DNA of 26,168 bases from Phycisphaerae bacterium (GTDB taxonomy: Bacteria; Planctomycetota; Phycisphaerae; Tepidisphaerales; Tepidisphaeraceae). The stretch lies in assembly GCA_030448225.1 (NCBI GenBank), contig JAUJNJ010000055.1, positions 15,564-41,731 on the forward strand. Reading direction: 5' to 3'. Below, one piece after another: positions 24,607 through 26,168 of the stretch; position 1 is the stretch's first letter; the number at the start of each line of letters is the position of its first letter. The position numbers were made by a program, and so were the translations under genes. The notes below the pieces were generated by a model. The model worked only from the letters and a program-made list of their open reading frames with translations, did not search any database and had not been told where the DNA came from.

Positions 24607-25497
24607 ATGCTTCACCCGGCGATCACCCAAGCCGCCTCCAAGGCCACCGGCCTGGTCGAGGCGCTGTCGTACATCCAGCGGTTCCACGACAAGGTCGTGG
24701 TCGTGAAGGTCGGCGGCTCGATCATGGACGACGAGGGGGCGCTGTCGAACATCCTGACCGACATCGTCTTCATGAACTACGTCGGCATGCAGCCGGTCCT
24801 CGTGCACGGCGGCGGGAAGGCGATCAACGACGCGATGGAGAAGGCCGGCCTCGTCCCGCAGATGGTCATGGGCCGCCGCTACACCGACGAGCGCACGCTC
24901 GCGATCGCCGAGCACGTGCTGTGTAACCAGGTGAACCGGTTCATCGTGAACTTCATCCAGGCGCAGGGGTGCGAGGCGATGGGCCTGCACAGCCTCAGCA
25001 GCGTTGTGCTCTTCGCCGACAAGACCTACCTCCAGGGCCCCGACGGGCGGCGGATCGACCTCGGCTACGTCGGCGACGTGCGGACCGTCAACGCCCGGCT
25101 GCTCCAACTGCTCGTGCAGGCCGACTCGATCCCCTGCATCGCGACGATCGCCCGCGACCCGGCCGGCGGGAAGCTCAACGTCAACGCCGACACCGCCGCC
25201 GGCGCCGTCGCCGCCGCCATGAAGGCCGAGAAGCTCGTCGTCGTCTCCGACACCCACGGCATCCGCTCCAACCCCGACGACCCGGCGTCGAACGTCAGCC
25301 ACCTGACCGTCGCGCAAATCGACGAGATGGTGAAGTCCGGCGTGATCTCCAAGGGGATGCTCCCCAAGGTCGAAGCCTGCGTTCAAGCCCTGCAGGGCGG
25401 CGTCGCCAAGACGCACATCATCGACGGCCGCATCCCCCACGCGCTGTTGCTGGAGATTTATACTGAGGCCGGGATCGGCACTGAAATTGTGCTCTGA
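24607..25497 (+). CDS. argB: Acetylglutamate kinase ArgB
   Basis: ArgB phosphorylates N-acetyl-L-glutamate with ATP, the second step of arginine synthesis, in the cytoplasm. The 296-residue product is intact and of normal length. VVVVKVGGSIM (about 31-41) and LVHGGGKAINDAM are the nucleotide and substrate loops; VNADTAAGAVAAAMKAEKLV and VVSDTHGI form the ATP-binding C-terminal lobe; GGVAKTHIIDGRIPHALL is the typical end. ATG at 24607 was chosen; a TTG six bases upstream is in frame. It has its own good promoter and precedes argF, with which it probably forms an operon. No argC, argJ or argD is visible; the aminotransferase upstream is not ArgD-like. Confidence 0.96.
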   Translation: MLHPAITQAASKATGLVEALSYIQRFHDKVVVVKVGGSIMDDEGALSNILTDIVFMNYVGMQPVLVHGGGKAINDAMEKAGLVPQMVMGRRYTDERTLAIAEHVLCNQVNRFIVNFIQAQGCEAMGLHSLSSVVLFADKTYLQGPDGRRIDLGYVGDVRTVNARLLQLLVQADSIPCIATIARDPAGGKLNVNADTAAGAVAAAMKAEKLVVVSDTHGIRSNPDDPASNVSHLTVAQIDEMVKSGVISKGMLPKVEACVQALQGGVAKTHIIDGRIPHALLLEIYTEAGIGTEIVL

Positions 25498-25601
25498 TTT
25501 TGGATTTTGGATTGCGGATTTTGGATTGAAAGGCGCGGGCATCGCGAGCCGTTTCGGTCACCCAATCTGCAATCCAAAATCCGCAATCCAAAATCCAAAA
25601 T
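25497..25601. repeat. Perfect 32-nt inverted repeat filling the argB-argF gap
   Basis: 25497-25528 and 25570-25601 are exact reverse complements with a 41-base loop. The arms iterate the word ATTTTGG/GGATTTTGGATTG. The first arm starts on the last base of the argB stop codon, and the second ends on the T of the argF ATG. The right arm also continues into more CAATC words outside the perfect pairing (25563-25569). Confidence 0.97.
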
Positions 25602-26168
25602 GAAACATTTCACCGCCATCTCCGACTGCACGCCCGAGCAACTGCGGCACCTGCTCGACGTTTCGTATCGGTTGAAGAAGCAACTGACGGAGAACGGGCG
25701 GAACGACCCGCTGCTGGCGGGCAAGACGCTGGCGCTGGTGTTCGAGAAGCCGAGCCTGCGGACGCGCGTCAGCTTTTCCGTCGCGATGACCCACCTCGGC
25801 GGCACGGGGCTGATCCTGCGCGACGAGGAGGTCGGCCTCGGCAAGCGCGAGCCGGTCGAGGACGTCGCCCGCGTGCTGGCCGGCATGTGCGACGGCATCA
25901 TGGCCCGCACGTTCGAGCACGAGAAGATCACCGGGCTCGCCAAGTGGTCGAGCGTGCCGGTCATCAACGGCCTCACCGACTACAGCCACCCCTGCCAGGC
26001 GATGGCCGACCTCATGACGCTCGAGGAGCGGTTCGGCGTCGGGCAACTCAAGGGGCGCACGCTCGCGTACGTCGGCGACGGCAACAACGTCGCCCGCTCG
26101 CTGTCGGTGGCGTGCGGCAAGCTCGGGATGCGGTTCGTGCTCGCCAGCCCCGGCGCCTACGCGCTGCC
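25600..26168 (+). CDS. argF: Ornithine carbamoyltransferase ArgF (partial)
   Basis: ArgF condenses ornithine and carbamoyl phosphate to citrulline. The visible 189 residues, cut by the right edge, begin [32 protein letters not shown] is the carbamoyl-phosphate loop (S-x-R-T-R), [15 protein letters not shown] the following helix, [19 protein letters not shown] carries the HPCQ motif, and [14 protein letters not shown] begins the ornithine domain. Aspartate carbamoyltransferase is less likely because of HPCQ and the argB neighbour. The ATG at 25600 is the natural start but lies at the end of a perfect palindrome and has no Shine-Dalgarno sequence. Confidence 0.96.
   Translation, partial: MKHFTAISDCTPEQLRHLLDVSYRLKKQLTENGRNDPLLAGKTLALVFEKPSLRTRVSFSVAMTHLGGTGLILRDEEVGLGKREPVEDVARVLAGMCDGIMARTFEHEKITGLAKWSSVPVINGLTDYSHPCQAMADLMTLEERFGVGQLKGRTLAYVGDGNNVARSLSVACGKLGMRFVLASPGAYAL

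Overview
This window is very GC-rich and most likely comes from a planctomycete, possibly of the Phycisphaerae/Tepidisphaera type. I infer this from gene content: a divergent dcw (peptidoglycan) cluster, a eukaryote-type UDP-sugar pyrophosphorylase, periplasmic HtrA/PDZ proteins, a secreted ThuA-domain protein and two small 'PFRPF' proteins. No rRNA or taxon marker gene is present, so the assignment is tentative.

Layout. Positions 1-10020 (minus strand) hold a peptidoglycan precursor cluster, transcribed murE, murF, mraY, ftsW, murG, murC, murB. murB runs off the left edge. There is no murD between mraY and ftsW, and no mraZ/rsmH/ftsI block upstream of murE. The MurE DNPR motif predicts meso-diaminopimelate as substrate. 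Positions 10277-12550 hold a membrane-anchored protein of unknown function, convergent with a UAP1-like pyrophosphorylase that may supply UDP-GlcNAc to the same pathway, followed by a gene remnant. Positions 12870-16292 (minus) hold tRNA-Phe(GAA) with its own promoter and terminator, a catalytically dead HtrA-like protein and an apparently active HtrA protease. Positions 16838-18941 (plus) hold an RdgC-like protein with a duplicated 3' end and two paralogous small proteins. Positions 19017-21415 (minus) hold an orphan RnfC-like iron-sulfur protein and a sugar-phosphate isomerase/epimerase-family protein. Positions 21621-26168 (plus) hold a class V aminotransferase, a ThuA-domain protein, argB with a strong promoter, and argF, cut by the right edge.

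Two patterns cut across the genes. First, many intergenic gaps contain a long inverted repeat or array built from short reiterated words, with a different word at each site. Several abut or overlap stop and start codons; the clearest is a perfect 32-nt palindrome reaching from the argB stop codon into the argF start codon. Second, frameshifts are clustered in blocks (about 1-480, 2790-3215, 9020-9995 and 20.6-24.1 kb) and absent from long stretches between. They are mostly one- or two-base changes at G/C runs or CG repeats, which looks like unpolished assembly rather than gene decay. Within the first block, murB carries an 86-nt in-place insertion that encodes a piece of endonuclease IV.
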